Below are positions 1 through 7,781 of a stretch of DNA of 64,000 nucleotides, piece by piece. The notes under the pieces were generated by a model. The model was not told the DNA's origin and searched no databases. It saw only the letters and a list, made by a program, of their open reading frames with translations. The stretch is taken from positions 516,041-580,040 of the forward strand of contig NZ_BAYX01000003.1 in assembly GCF_000696095.1 (NCBI RefSeq). Direction: 5' to 3'. Both the position numbers and the translations under genes were made by a program. Numbering within the stretch: position 1 is the stretch's first letter; each line of letters opens with the position of its first letter. This DNA comes from Rhizobium rhizogenes NBRC 13257 (lineage in GTDB: Bacteria > Pseudomonadota > Alphaproteobacteria > Rhizobiales > Rhizobiaceae).

Positions 1-668
1 TTCTGCCATCACTGGAAGAGGTTGCCCGCACCGCCAAGCGCGAGTTGTTCGACAATGATCTGATCGGCGAACTCGGCTTCAGCCTGATGCGCAATATTGC
101 CGGATTTCTAATCGGCTGCGTTATCGGGATCGTGTTCGGCACGTTCCTGGCGCTCTCGCGCATTGCCGACAGGCTGCTGACGCCAACCTTCAACGGCTTG
201 AAACAGATCTCGCTTCTCGCCTGGATCCCGCTGATCTCCGTCTGGTTCGGCTTCGGCGAGCAGGCAAAGATCGTCTTCGTGGCGCTGGCATCTTTCATTC
301 CCATCGCCCTCAATACCTATGACGGCATGCGGGATGCGCCCGAGGACCTGATCGAGGTCGGCCGCGCTTTGAAATTCAACGCACGGCAGCGGGTGCTGCG
401 CATCTATCTTCCGTCCGCCATGCCATCGACCGCAACGGGCGTACATCTCGGGCTGATCTATGCTTGGCTTGCGACGGTCGGGGCTGAATATTTCCTTGCC
501 GTCGGACGCGGCGTCGGCGGTCTGGTCATCGCCGGCCGAGAACGGTTCGACATGGCCCTCGTGATGGTCGGCGTTCTCGTTCTAGGCCTTGTCGGGTTCT
601 CGTTAAATCGTCTGGCGCATGTCCTGGAATCCTATCTGCTTCGCTGGCGGCCGAAACAGACGCCTTGA
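1..668 (+). CDS. ABC transporter permease, sulfonate/taurine/nitrate type (5' partial)
   Basis: Inner-membrane permease of the SsuC/TauC family, which passes sulfonates, taurine, nitrate or related anions taken from a periplasmic binding protein. The reading frame is open from base 3, so the gene starts upstream of the window; about 221 residues are visible against the usual 250-270. Several hydrophobic segments are present, and the cytoplasmic EAA loop that docks the ATPase is clear (EVGRALKFN, then IYLPSAMP). The stop is at 666-668. A 128-bp gap separates it from the flavin monooxygenase downstream. The organosulfur context favours a sulfonate-like substrate, but the sequence does not fix this. 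Confidence 0.9.
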   Translation, partial: LPSLEEVARTAKRELFDNDLIGELGFSLMRNIAGFLIGCVIGIVFGTFLALSRIADRLLTPTFNGLKQISLLAWIPLISVWFGFGEQAKIVFVALASFIPIALNTYDGMRDAPEDLIEVGRALKFNARQRVLRIYLPSAMPSTATGVHLGLIYAWLATVGAEYFLAVGRGVGGLVIAGRERFDMALVMVGVLVLGLVGFSLNRLAHVLESYLLRWRPKQTP

Positions 669-796
669 AGGGCAGTGTCAGATAGGCCGAAAGACATTCT
701 TCGCCACCCGCTTATATTGGAATTTCGTTCCTCGGCAATTTAGACCATTAAACATATAGATTAAATAGATAATTGAAAAGTTTGATGGCGGATTAG
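669..796. promoter_or_regulatory. AT-rich intergenic region ahead of the monooxygenase cluster
   Basis: This 128-bp gap is clearly more AT-rich than its surroundings, above all at 725-785, where TAGAT occurs twice as a short direct repeat (TAGATTAAATAGAT). It is the natural place for the promoter of the cluster that starts at 797. No convincing -35/-10 pair or known operator could be assigned. Confidence 0.35.
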
Positions 797-1801
797 ATGA
801 GTTACGCGTTGAGTTTGCTCGACAAAAGTCCGATTGATGGACCGGAGGAAGCGAGTACGGCATTGGCCCGGACGCTTATCCTGGCGCAGCAGGCCGAGCG
901 CTGGGGCTTCCATCGTTTCTGGGTCGCCGAACATCATAACAATGCGCGACTTGCGAGCTCTTCCCCGGAAGTGCTGATCGCATTCCTGCTCGCACATACA
1001 TCCCGCATCAGGATAGGCTCCGGCGGCGTGATGCTACAGCACTACAGCGCTTATAAGGTTGCCGAAAACTTCAATCTCTTGGCAACGCTGGCTCCTGGCC
1101 GCGTCGACCTTGGCGTCGGAAAAGCACCCGGCGGCCTTCCTTTATCGACCCGGGCGCTGCAGGGCGCCTATGATCCGGCGCGCAAGCCGACATTCGCCGA
1201 GCAATTGGCCGAACTCGGTGCCTTCCTTGGCGATGAGGCGGCCGAGGACGATCCGAAGGCTGGCCTTCGAGCCTACCCGGTGCCGGTCACTCCGGTGAAG
1301 CGCTTTCTGCTCGGTGCCAGCATCGAGAGTGCGGAGCTGGCGGCTACTCACGGCTGGGAGTTCGTTTATGCGGGGCATCTCAACGGCGACGAAGCCTTGC
1401 TCGACAAGGTGCTCGCGACCTATCGCGACGCGAGCGGCGGAAAGATCCCGCTGCTTGCCATTGGCGTGATCGCCGCCGAAACCGATGCGGCGGCAGAGCG
1501 TCTTGCCGGCGACCTCAGACGCTTCAAGGTGGAGGTGACGAACGGTCAGAGCGTCACGGTCGGCAGCCTTGGCCAGGCGGAAGAATATATCCGGCAGGCC
1601 GGCGTGACCGACTACCGGATCGAGGAGAAGATGCCTGGTGTCATTCGCGGCACCGCCACGCATATCCATGGCGAACTCGATCGGCTTCACCGACGCTATG
1701 GGATCAGCGAATTTATTCTCGATTGTCCCGTCGCCGAGGCGCAAGCGCGCCTCATCTCGATCGACCTTCTGGCGGCGACCCATCTCGCTGTTGCCGCATG
1801 A
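797..1801 (+). CDS. LLM-class flavin-dependent oxidoreductase, MsnO8 type
   Basis: A 334-residue luciferase-like monooxygenase of the MsnO8 group. Such enzymes use reduced flavin from a partner reductase and O2 to oxidise small organic, often sulfur-containing, compounds in the cytoplasm. Hallmarks are the N-terminal MSYALSLLDKSPI, the WVAEHHNN segment near residue 47, and a GRVDLGVGKAPGG loop near residue 105. Length is normal for the family. The stop overlaps an ATG at 1798 (ATGA), which suggests coupling to the next short frame and the acetyltransferase. It resembles B. subtilis YtmO, which also sits beside a GNAT enzyme and an NtaA-type monooxygenase. The real substrate is unknown, and no flavin reductase gene lies in the window. 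Confidence 0.88.
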   Translation: MSYALSLLDKSPIDGPEEASTALARTLILAQQAERWGFHRFWVAEHHNNARLASSSPEVLIAFLLAHTSRIRIGSGGVMLQHYSAYKVAENFNLLATLAPGRVDLGVGKAPGGLPLSTRALQGAYDPARKPTFAEQLAELGAFLGDEAAEDDPKAGLRAYPVPVTPVKRFLLGASIESAELAATHGWEFVYAGHLNGDEALLDKVLATYRDASGGKIPLLAIGVIAAETDAAAERLAGDLRRFKVEVTNGQSVTVGSLGQAEEYIRQAGVTDYRIEEKMPGVIRGTATHIHGELDRLHRRYGISEFILDCPVAEAQARLISIDLLAATHLAVAA

Positions 1802-1917
1802 CGCATCTCCTCCAACAGCAAGCCGACTTTTGGGATGGCCGCATCCGCTTCATTCGCGGCCGCACCAGCGTCGGTGACAGCACAATCCACGCGGCACGGG
1901 AGGCCGTCCAACGATGA
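1798..1917 (+). CDS. Candidate 39-residue coupled small protein
   Basis: A short frame starts with an ATG overlapping the stop of the monooxygenase (ATGA at 1798) and ends with a TGA overlapping the ATG of the acetyltransferase (ATGA at 1914). It therefore fills the gap exactly, with four-base overlaps at both ends. The protein would begin MTHLLQQQADFWDGR and has no Cys, no membrane segment and no family I recognise. Perfect double overlap is typical of translational coupling, so it may be a real peptide or a device that carries ribosomes between the two larger genes. It could also be chance. Confidence 0.4.
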   Translation: MTHLLQQQADFWDGRIRFIRGRTSVGDSTIHAAREAVQR

Positions 1918-2471
1918 GTGACAGCATTCGCATCGCCACGGTCGACGACGCGCCGGTCTTGCATCGCCTGTTGCAGGCCGCCTATCAGCCATTGCGCGAG
2001 ATGAACATCCAGTTCACCGCGACCACGGCCGACGTCGATCTGGTTCGAGAGAAGGTTCGCCGTCATACGACTTTCGTTGTCGAGCGCGACGCGGCGATCA
2101 TCGCCACGGTCTCCGTCCGCTTTCCCTGGCCGATGGGCGAAACGCATCTGACGAGCTACCCGTTCATCCACTGGTTTGCCGTTTCGCCGGACTTCAAGCG
2201 GCAATCGATCGGCAGCGCTCTGCTCGATCATGTGGAGCTGACCTTCTTGCGCGACCAGATCAAGGCGCCGGCCGTCTATCTCGCGACCGCCACCCGGCAT
2301 CCATGGCTCGCCGGCATCTATGAGCGCCGGGGCTACGAGGGCTTCTACAAGCACACCAAGAACGACGAAGAGATCGTCCTCCTGCGCAAGATCCTCAATC
2401 CGGACATCTACGAGACGCTGGAAGTCGCCGAATACAAGCGCTTCGAGCCGCAGCTGCTGGCGCAGGCGTAG
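1914..2471 (+). CDS. GNAT-family N-acetyltransferase
   Basis: A 185-residue Gcn5-related acetyltransferase that would move acetyl from acetyl-CoA to an amine. The beta4 strand IHWFAVSPDFKRQSIGSAL (about residues 82-100) carries a modified acetyl-CoA loop, with QSIGSA in place of the usual Q/RxxGxG/A. The last part, IYERRGYEGFY, is the typical aromatic end of the fold. It lies between an MsnO8 and two NtaA-type monooxygenases. In B. subtilis the equivalent set (YtmI, YtmO, YtnJ) serves use of S-modified cysteines, where N-acetylation comes before C-S bond cleavage. The same role here is an inference. The substrate could equally be another amine. Confidence 0.85.
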   Translation: MSDSIRIATVDDAPVLHRLLQAAYQPLREMNIQFTATTADVDLVREKVRRHTTFVVERDAAIIATVSVRFPWPMGETHLTSYPFIHWFAVSPDFKRQSIGSALLDHVELTFLRDQIKAPAVYLATATRHPWLAGIYERRGYEGFYKHTKNDEEIVLLRKILNPDIYETLEVAEYKRFEPQLLAQA

Positions 2472-2512
2472 TAGCGGCCGATCGACATTCAAGAGCATTG
2501 AGGGGCTGGGGC

Positions 2513-4147
2513 ATGGCGGTAACGAGAAGAGGTTTTATAGGAACGGCGGGCGTCGTCGCCTTGACGGTGGCTATCGGTCACCGACCGGCGTGGGCTGGAA
2601 GCAATGCAGTGCCGGTCAAGGGCGGTTCGCTCGTTTATGGCGTCGAAACCGAGCCAAATACGCTGAACCCGCATCTCAACGGTCAGGCCAAGGCCAAGCT
2701 CGTGCTGCGCAACGCCTATGAATCCCTGCTGGCACGGACCGCCGACGGCGGATATGTTCCCTGGCTCGCGGCCGGCTACGAGATTTCCGACGACGGCAAG
2801 ACCTATACGTTCAAGCTGCGCGAGGACGTCACCTTCAGCGACGGCGAGAAGCTCGATGCCGCGGCCGTGGTGCTGAATTTCACCAAGCTGAAGGAGCCGC
2901 TCTATTCGGGCAGCATCAGCGCCGGCTATCTCTCCTATGTCATGGAAGCCAAGGCGGCAGATCGGCACACTGTCGTCTTGAAGCTCGATCGGGTCTACGC
3001 GCCGTTTCTCGACGGCGTGGCCAGCATCGATATCCTGTCGCCGCGCGCCTTTGCCTCCACGCAGATCAAGTCTGGCGGTCCGGAGATCGCCGGCACCGGA
3101 CCTTTCATCCTCGACCGTTATGTCAGGGGCCAGGAGATCCATTTCGTCCGAAATCCGGATTACAAATGGGCGCCGGCAAGTGCCGGGCATCAGGGGCCGG
3201 CCTATCTCGATGAGGTGACCTATCGTTTCCTGTCGGAATCCTCGGTCCGCACCGGCGCGCTCATCTCCGGACAGGTCGATGTCATCGAGGGGATTTCCGG
3301 CAACGATGCCGCTCTCTTCAAGGACAATTCCGATTTCACCTACCAGAGCGCGCTCAATCCCGGCACGCCCTATACACTCTATCTCAACACCACCTACGGC
3401 CCGACCAAGGACGTCAGGGTGCGCAAGGCGGTAATCGCTGCGACCGATGTCGGCCAGATTGTCGACTCCGTCTATCGCCGCGACCGCACACGCGCCTGGG
3501 GCGTCCTGACGCCGGCGGACAAGGATTTTTACGACGCGAGCATCGAGGGCAGCTATGGCTTCGATCCGAAGCTTGCCAATCAGTTGCTGGACGAGGCGGG
3601 CTGGACTGCGCGCGATGCCGACGGCTTTCGCACCAAGGACGGCGCGCGCCTGTCGATCGAGATCGTGCAGGCGCAGGTGACGCTGCGCGATCAGCGCGAT
3701 GTGCTGTTGCAGGCATTGCAGGCCCAGGCCCGGCAAAGCGCGGGCATCGAACTCATCCTGAACAATGTCGATTCCGGCACCTATAGCGAGCGGCAGAAGA
3801 GCGGAAAATACGGCGCCATTCCCAATTCGACGACCAACCAGGGGAACGCGGTCACCATCTATTTCCACTACCTGCCGCCGGACCAGGGCGGCTCGATCAA
3901 CTACAGCCGAACCGAGGCGCCTGAGGTTCTTGCCTGGCTGAACAAGGCAGCCTCCACGCTGGATGCCAAGGAACGCTTCGCCACCTACGCCGACCTCCAG
4001 CGCTTCGCCATCGTCGAGCAGGCCTTTGGCCTGCCGCTCTACGTCCCGGAAGACCAGATCGCCGCATCGACAAGGGTGCGCGGGGTCGGGTTCCGCCCGT
4101 TCAAGCAACTGCCCGAAAATGCCTACGACATCTGGCTGGGGGCCTAG
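2513..4147 (+). CDS. Dipeptide/oligopeptide-type ABC substrate-binding protein (copy 1)
   Basis: A 544-residue periplasmic binding protein of family 5 (DppA/OppA/NikA type). The ATG at 2513 is preferred because AGGGG at 2501-2505 lies 7 bases upstream and the protein then begins with a Tat signal, TRRGFIG, followed by a hydrophobic stretch and the cleavage-like AWA. An in-frame TTG at 2498 lacks this support. The SBP_bac_5 core follows, from GGSLVYGVETEPNTLNPH onward. It is strongly similar to the next gene over its full length; DEVTYRF and SSVRTGAL occur in both at equivalent positions. It delivers ligand to the permease pair at 5897-7781. Confidence 0.92.
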   Translation: MAVTRRGFIGTAGVVALTVAIGHRPAWAGSNAVPVKGGSLVYGVETEPNTLNPHLNGQAKAKLVLRNAYESLLARTADGGYVPWLAAGYEISDDGKTYTFKLREDVTFSDGEKLDAAAVVLNFTKLKEPLYSGSISAGYLSYVMEAKAADRHTVVLKLDRVYAPFLDGVASIDILSPRAFASTQIKSGGPEIAGTGPFILDRYVRGQEIHFVRNPDYKWAPASAGHQGPAYLDEVTYRFLSESSVRTGALISGQVDVIEGISGNDAALFKDNSDFTYQSALNPGTPYTLYLNTTYGPTKDVRVRKAVIAATDVGQIVDSVYRRDRTRAWGVLTPADKDFYDASIEGSYGFDPKLANQLLDEAGWTARDADGFRTKDGARLSIEIVQAQVTLRDQRDVLLQALQAQARQSAGIELILNNVDSGTYSERQKSGKYGAIPNSTTNQGNAVTIYFHYLPPDQGGSINYSRTEAPEVLAWLNKAASTLDAKERFATYADLQRFAIVEQAFGLPLYVPEDQIAASTRVRGVGFRPFKQLPENAYDIWLGA

Positions 4148-4208
4148 TGGGAGACTAGCGCCGCCTGGCCTTCGTCACCGATCAGCTTCCTCCTTCATCA
4201 CGGAGATA

Positions 4209-5840
4209 ATGCCCAATATGTTTTCCCGACGATCTTTTCTGAACGCCACGGCGGCCACGCTTGCATCAGTTCTGCTGCCCATCACCGCGTATGCGCAGGA
4301 CGGCAACCCTGTCAGCGGCGGCAAGCTCGTCTGGGGCGTGGAGACGGATCCGGCAACGCTCAATCCGCAGCTCAACGGGCAGGACAAGACCAAGCTCCTG
4401 CTGCGAAACGTCTACGAGTCCTTGCTTGCCCGCACGGCGGACGGCGGATACGTCTCCTGGCTTGCCACCGGTTACAAGATCTCCGATGACGGCAAAACCT
4501 ATACGTTCACACTGCGCGACGGTGTCACCTTCAGCGATGGCGAGAAGCTCGACGCCGCCGCCGTCGTTACCAATTTCACCAGGCTTAAGGATGCTGCCTA
4601 TTCCGGCAGCGTCAGCGCCGGACCGGTTTCCAGGGTGGTCGATGCCAAGGCCGTAAACGCTCACACTGTCGTGCTGACGCTGGGTGATGTCTATGCGCCG
4701 TTCCTTGATTTTGCCGCCAGCCTCGAAATCCTATCGCCCAAGGCCTTCACGTCTTCGCAATTGAAGTCCGGCGGGACGGAGATTGCCGGCACAGGTCCGT
4801 TCATCCTGGAGCACTATGTCAAGGGCCAGGACATCCACTTCGTCAAGAACAAGGCCTATAACTGGCCGCCGAAGATCGCGTTCCATCAGGGGCCGGCCTA
4901 TCTCGATGAGGTCACCTATCGCTTCCTGCCGGAATCCTCCGTGCGGACAGGCGCGTTGACCTCCGGGCAGGTCGACGTCATCGAGGGTATCTCCGGCAAT
5001 GATGCCGGGTTGTTCAAGGACAATCCGGACTTCAGTTATCAGACGGCCTTGAATACCGGCACGCCCTATTCACTGTTCCTGAACGTCACCTATGGCCCGA
5101 CGCAGGATATCAAGGTGCGCAAGGCGCTTGCGGCGGCGATCGATGTCGATGCCGTGCTCAAATCCGTCTATCGCGGCGAGCGCACCCGGGCTTGGGGCAT
5201 TACCTCGCCGATCGATACGCAGTTCTATGACAAGACCATCGAAGGTGCTTATGGCAGCGATCCGAAGCTTGCCAATAGCCTACTCGATGAAGCCGGATGG
5301 ACGGCCCGCGACGCCGACGGCTTCCGCACCAAGGACGGCAAGCTCCTGACGATCGAAGTGGTCCAGGCGCAGGCGACAGTGCGTGATCAGCGCGATGTGC
5401 TGCTGCAGGCCCTTCAGGCCCAGGCACGGCAGAATGCCGGGATCGACCTGCTGATCAACTATGTCGATGCCGGCACTTACACCGACAGGCGCAAGACCGG
5501 CATCTTCGGTTCGATCGCCAATTCCAACACGCCGACGAACGCGATCGATATCGAATATCACTATCTGCCGCTCGATAAGGGCGGTTCGATCAACTACAGC
5601 CGCGCGTCGGCGCCGGAACTGCTCAGCTGGCTGAAAGCCGCCGCCTCGACGCTCGACGATAAGGAGCGCTTCACTCTCTACGCCAAGCTGCAGCGCTTCG
5701 CGATTGTCGATCAGGCCTATGCGCTTCCGCTTTACGAACCGGAAGATCAGGTCGCCGCCGCTTCCTATGTGAAGGGCATCAGCTTCCGCCCATTCAAGCA
5801 ATTGCCCGAGAGTGCCTACGACGTCTGGCGCAGCGAGTGA
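4209..5840 (+). CDS. Dipeptide/oligopeptide-type ABC substrate-binding protein (copy 2)
   Basis: The second family-5 binding protein, 543 residues and clearly a tandem duplicate of the preceding gene. The N-terminus holds a Tat signal (SRRSFLN) ending near AYAQD. ATG codons at 4209 and 4218 are both possible; GGAG at 4202-4205 is rather close to the first and rather far from the second. The copies differ most near the middle and C-terminus (for instance around residue 430), which may reflect different ligand preference. The gene is followed by a 9-bp hairpin and then the permease genes, an arrangement that often keeps binding-protein mRNA more abundant than permease mRNA. Confidence 0.92.
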   Translation: MPNMFSRRSFLNATAATLASVLLPITAYAQDGNPVSGGKLVWGVETDPATLNPQLNGQDKTKLLLRNVYESLLARTADGGYVSWLATGYKISDDGKTYTFTLRDGVTFSDGEKLDAAAVVTNFTRLKDAAYSGSVSAGPVSRVVDAKAVNAHTVVLTLGDVYAPFLDFAASLEILSPKAFTSSQLKSGGTEIAGTGPFILEHYVKGQDIHFVKNKAYNWPPKIAFHQGPAYLDEVTYRFLPESSVRTGALTSGQVDVIEGISGNDAGLFKDNPDFSYQTALNTGTPYSLFLNVTYGPTQDIKVRKALAAAIDVDAVLKSVYRGERTRAWGITSPIDTQFYDKTIEGAYGSDPKLANSLLDEAGWTARDADGFRTKDGKLLTIEVVQAQATVRDQRDVLLQALQAQARQNAGIDLLINYVDAGTYTDRRKTGIFGSIANSNTPTNAIDIEYHYLPLDKGGSINYSRASAPELLSWLKAAASTLDDKERFTLYAKLQRFAIVDQAYALPLYEPEDQVAAASYVKGISFRPFKQLPESAYDVWRSE

Positions 5841-5857
5841 CGATCTGAACCCGCGCC

Positions 5858-5881
5858 GCCTTCCGCATCCTAGCGGAAGGC
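5858..5881 (+). other. Intercistronic hairpin between binding protein and permease
   Basis: GCCTTCCGC (5858-5866) and GCGGAAGGC (5873-5881) form a perfect 9-bp stem with a 6-base loop. There is no T-run, and a good ribosome site (AAGGAG) follows at once. It therefore looks like an mRNA-stabilising or attenuating hairpin rather than a full terminator. Confidence 0.6.
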
Positions 5882-5896
5882 CAAGGAGCAAGTGAT

Positions 5897-6898
5897 ATGG
5901 ACGTTGAGAATGTGACAGCACTTCGCCAGGCGCCGGTTTCCCCGGTATCTCGGCGGCTTTTCCCGGCGCGCGGCACGTTGCTGTCGCAGGTTCTCGGGCG
6001 CGTCGGCTCCGGCATCGTCGTGCTGTGGGCGGCCGTGACGCTCAGTTTCGTCAGCCTGCATATCGCGCCCGGCGATATCGTCGATCTCCTGATCGGCGAG
6101 CAGCTTCGCACACCGGCGGTGGAGGCGGCGATCCGTGCCGAATGGGGGCTCGATCAGCCGCTCTACTCGCAATATCTGTCCTATCTCTGGCGTATCCTGC
6201 ATGGTGATTTCGGCCGCTCCTATATTCTCCAGACCAACGTCTCAGCCCTGGTCCTTTCGCAGCTGTTGCCGACATTGAAATTGACGGCTGCCGCTCTCGT
6301 TGTTGCCGTCGTCTTTGCGGTGGTGAGTGCGGTCGCCACCGCCGGTCGGCGCTGGTCCCGGCGTATCGCCGGCGGCTTGGAACTCGTGCTGATCTCGACG
6401 CCGTCCTTCTGGCTCGGCATTGTTCTGCTCTTCGTCTTTTCCTTTACGCTCAAGCTCTTTCCGGTCGCCGGCGACCGGACGTTCTCGGCACTCGTGCTCC
6501 CGGCTCTTGCTTTGGGCCTGTCGCTCGGTGCGGTGATCGGCCAGGTGTTGCGCGAAGGGCTGGAGCGGGCGCTCGAGGAGCCCTTTGCGCTCACGGTGCG
6601 CAGTTGGGGAGCGAGCAGCGTGACTCTGCGGCTGCGTCATGGGTTACGCCATGCCGCCCTGCCGGCGGTGACGCTGACGGGCTGGCTCGTCGGCGGCCTC
6701 CTGTCCGGCGCCGTCATCACCGAGCAGGTTTTTGGACGCCCCGGTCTCGGCAAAGTCACTGTCGACGCCGTGCTCGGCAAGGACCTGCCGGTGGTGCTGG
6801 CGGTCGCGATCCTGTCCGCCTTTATCTACGTCGTTCTCAGCACGCTGGTCGATGTGCTCTATCTGTTTCTCGATCCGCGTCTGCGGTCGCGTGCGTGA
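5897..6898 (+). CDS. Peptide-type ABC transporter permease, DppB/OppB family
   Basis: A 333-residue inner-membrane permease. After a short cytoplasmic N-terminus it has the family start (TLSFVSLHIAPGD) and about six transmembrane helices. The EAA-type docking region lies around RSWGASSVTLRLRHGLRHA (about 235-253), and the C-terminal DPRLR is characteristic. AAGGAG at 5883-5888 precedes the ATG at a suitable distance. It pairs with the DppC-type gene 10 bases downstream. Confidence 0.92.
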   Translation: MDVENVTALRQAPVSPVSRRLFPARGTLLSQVLGRVGSGIVVLWAAVTLSFVSLHIAPGDIVDLLIGEQLRTPAVEAAIRAEWGLDQPLYSQYLSYLWRILHGDFGRSYILQTNVSALVLSQLLPTLKLTAAALVVAVVFAVVSAVATAGRRWSRRIAGGLELVLISTPSFWLGIVLLFVFSFTLKLFPVAGDRTFSALVLPALALGLSLGAVIGQVLREGLERALEEPFALTVRSWGASSVTLRLRHGLRHAALPAVTLTGWLVGGLLSGAVITEQVFGRPGLGKVTVDAVLGKDLPVVLAVAILSAFIYVVLSTLVDVLYLFLDPRLRSRA

Positions 6899-6908
6899 GG
6901 TATCCGAC

Positions 6909-7781
6909 ATGAGCCTCTCGACAACAGTTTCACCCGCCGCCGGTCTCAATTTCCGGCGCATCCTTGTGGCTGCCGTCGCCCGGCCTGGCCTGCTGGCCGC
7001 CTCGACCTTCCTCCTTCTGGTGGCTCTCGGAGCGGCTTGGCCGCATCTCTTGAGTTCCTATAATCCGATTGCCGCTGATCCACTCCAGGCGCAATTGCCG
7101 CCGGATGCCGCGCATTGGTTCGGCACGGATCAGCTTGGCCGGGACGTCTTTTCCCGCGTCGTCCATGGCGCGCGCTATTCCATCCTGATCGGTATCAGCG
7201 CCGTGGTGATCGCGGCGACCGTGGGATCGATCCTGGGGCTGGCCGCCGGGCTGGCGCGAGGGTTGATCGATGAGGCGATCACCCGCTTCCTGGATGTCGT
7301 CTCCGCCTTTCCCGATCTCTTGCTGGCGCTGGTGCTGATTTCCTTTACCGGCCCCGGTACCTACAACCTCATCTTCGCCCTCGGCGTCGCCTCTATCCCA
7401 CGCTTTGCCAGGGTGGTGCGCGCCCAAACCTTCGTCATTGCCGAATCCGGTTATGTCGAACAGGCGCGGACATTCGGCCTCGCTCCGGCTGTGCTGATCC
7501 TGCGGCATGTCCTGCCGCATGCGATCGCCCAGGTCCCTATCCTCGCCACCATCGGCCTTGGCACGGCGATCATCAGCGCCGCCGGCCTGAGCTTCCTCGG
7601 CATGGGCCCACAACCGCCGACGCCTGAATGGGGCGCCATGTTGGCGGAGGGGCGCAACTATCTGCGCGTCGCCTGGTGGATCGGCGTCTGGCCGGGTGTC
7701 GTCATCACGCTCACGGTGATCTCCGTCAGTGTTCTCGGACGGCAATGGCAGGCGGCCTTCGAAGGCAGGAGGCGCGCATGA
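6909..7781 (+). CDS. Peptide-type ABC transporter permease, DppC/OppC family
   Basis: A 290-residue permease that forms the heterodimeric channel with the preceding DppB-like protein. The family landmark HWFGTDQLGRDVFSRV lies near residue 76, the EAA loop is EQARTFGLAPAVLILRHVLPHA, and LSFLGMGPQPPTPEWG is the usual C-terminal motif. The ATG at 6909 was chosen over longer frames because it follows the previous stop by 10 bases and gives a normal length. Its stop overlaps the start of the ATPase (ATGA at 7778). Confidence 0.92.
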   Translation: MSLSTTVSPAAGLNFRRILVAAVARPGLLAASTFLLLVALGAAWPHLLSSYNPIAADPLQAQLPPDAAHWFGTDQLGRDVFSRVVHGARYSILIGISAVVIAATVGSILGLAAGLARGLIDEAITRFLDVVSAFPDLLLALVLISFTGPGTYNLIFALGVASIPRFARVVRAQTFVIAESGYVEQARTFGLAPAVLILRHVLPHAIAQVPILATIGLGTAIISAAGLSFLGMGPQPPTPEWGAMLAEGRNYLRVAWWIGVWPGVVITLTVISVSVLGRQWQAAFEGRRRA

